This document shows, in pieces, positions 4,990-5,331 of a DNA stretch of 5,331 bases. The notes beneath the pieces were generated by a model. It saw only the letters and a program-made list of their open reading frames with translations, was not told the origin of the DNA and did not search any database. Positions within the stretch are counted from its first letter, which is position 1. The number at the start of each line of letters is the position of its first letter. Both the position numbers and the translations under genes were made by a program. Source of the stretch: Mesorhizobium sp. (lineage in GTDB: Bacteria > Pseudomonadota > Alphaproteobacteria > Rhizobiales > Rhizobiaceae); assembly GCA_030698645.1 (NCBI GenBank), contig JAUYMV010000606.1:1-5331 (forward strand), in the 5' to 3' direction.

Positions 4990-5331
4990 TCAGTAGTCGC
5001 GGCCGCGGGCGCGCCGCTCGGTCAGGTCGCGCACCGCGTCGCGGAACTCGCGAAGGCTCTCGCGAATCTCGTCGACCGGGGTCGGTTCGGGCCTCGCGGC
5101 CTGAGCCGGCGGACGCGGCGGCTCAGGCGCCCGAGGGGGCGCCGCCTGGGGCCAGGCGGGATAGCCGGCCGGCTGCGGCCAAGGCTGGTAGGGGGAAGGC
5201 TGAAGCTGCTGCGGCTGCGGCACATAGGGCTGCGGCGCGACGAGGGGCGCCTGCGGATAGAGCGGCGGCTGCGGATAGGCGCCGAAATAGGGCGCCGGCT
5301 GCGGCGCGTATTGCTGCTGGGCAAGCTGCTG
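4990..5331 (-). CDS. Pro/Gln-rich protein, C-terminal part (truncated by window edge), function unknown
   Basis: An open frame of 113 residues that enters from the right edge and ends with TGA at 4992-4990. I do not recognise the family. Residues 1-85 of the visible part are low complexity, rich in Pro, Gln and Ala, with regularly spaced aromatics (Tyr8, Tyr15, Tyr19, Tyr25, Tyr36, Tyr48, Trp51, Tyr57, Trp60) and PQP units. This indicates a disordered linker or tail. Residues 86-109 (VDEIRESLREFRDAVRDLTE followed by RRAR) form a charged amphipathic helix, perhaps a short docking or coiled-coil element, and the chain ends GRDY. A GTG at 5223 could be read as a start, but the frame stays open to the edge in the same composition, so I treat this as the tail of a larger protein. 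It precedes folD on the same strand by 120 nt, and no functional link is evident. Confidence 0.72.
   Translation of the reverse strand, partial: QQLAQQQYAPQPAPYFGAYPQPPLYPQAPLVAPQPYVPQPQQLQPSPYQPWPQPAGYPAWPQAAPPRAPEPPRPPAQAARPEPTPVDEIRESLREFRDAVRDLTERRARGRDY

Noticed and set aside
5221..5223. GTG as the start of a 77-residue protein at the right edge
   Set aside because: The same frame stays open to 5331 with identical Pro/Gln-rich composition, so the GTG is more likely an internal valine of a longer protein.

Overview
The window looks like chromosomal DNA of a GC-rich alphaproteobacterium, most plausibly a Hyphomicrobiales member near Mesorhizobium or another Phyllobacteriaceae genus. This assignment is inference. 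It rests on GC-rich codon use, the family-level look of the proteins, and a palindromic intergenic element of the kind scattered through rhizobial genomes. No rRNA, tRNA, CRISPR array or transposase gene is visible.

Left part (1-2133): a compact divergent signalling/redox module. On the minus strand an OmpR-type response regulator (409-1086, TTG start) overlaps by 4 bp the start of a membrane sensor histidine kinase (1-412), which runs off the left edge. On the plus strand a small secreted PepSY-domain protein (1265-1549) and a four-helix cytochrome b561-type membrane protein (1553-2092) form a tight pair closed by a strong GC hairpin (2104-2133). The roughly 180-bp divergent region carries two pairs of hexamers, each pair on an 11-bp repeat (CTGACA-N5-CTGACA and CTTCAG-N5-TGTCAG). 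The pairs face each other, one toward each transcript. This is the geometry expected if the response regulator controls both its own operon and the PepSY/cytochrome pair. Both leaders can also fold hairpins that overlap their ribosome binding sites.

Middle (2174-3754): a membrane-anchored Cys-based protein phosphatase (HC-X5-R signature) on the plus strand, convergent with a GlxA-family AraC-type transcription regulator on the minus strand.

Right part (3755-5331): a roughly 130-bp MITE-like element with about 42-bp imperfect terminal inverted repeats lies between the regulator and folD. folD (3970-4869, minus) encodes the bifunctional methylene-THF dehydrogenase/cyclohydrolase. The right edge holds the C-terminal part of a Pro/Gln-rich, probably disordered protein of unknown function.

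The most interesting item is the left module. The inferred scheme is that an envelope signal is sensed by the kinase, passed to the regulator, and answered by a periplasmic PepSY protein working with a diheme cytochrome b. The PepSY/cytochrome b/two-component combination is a recognisable neighbourhood type, but its ligand and electron partners cannot be read from this sequence.
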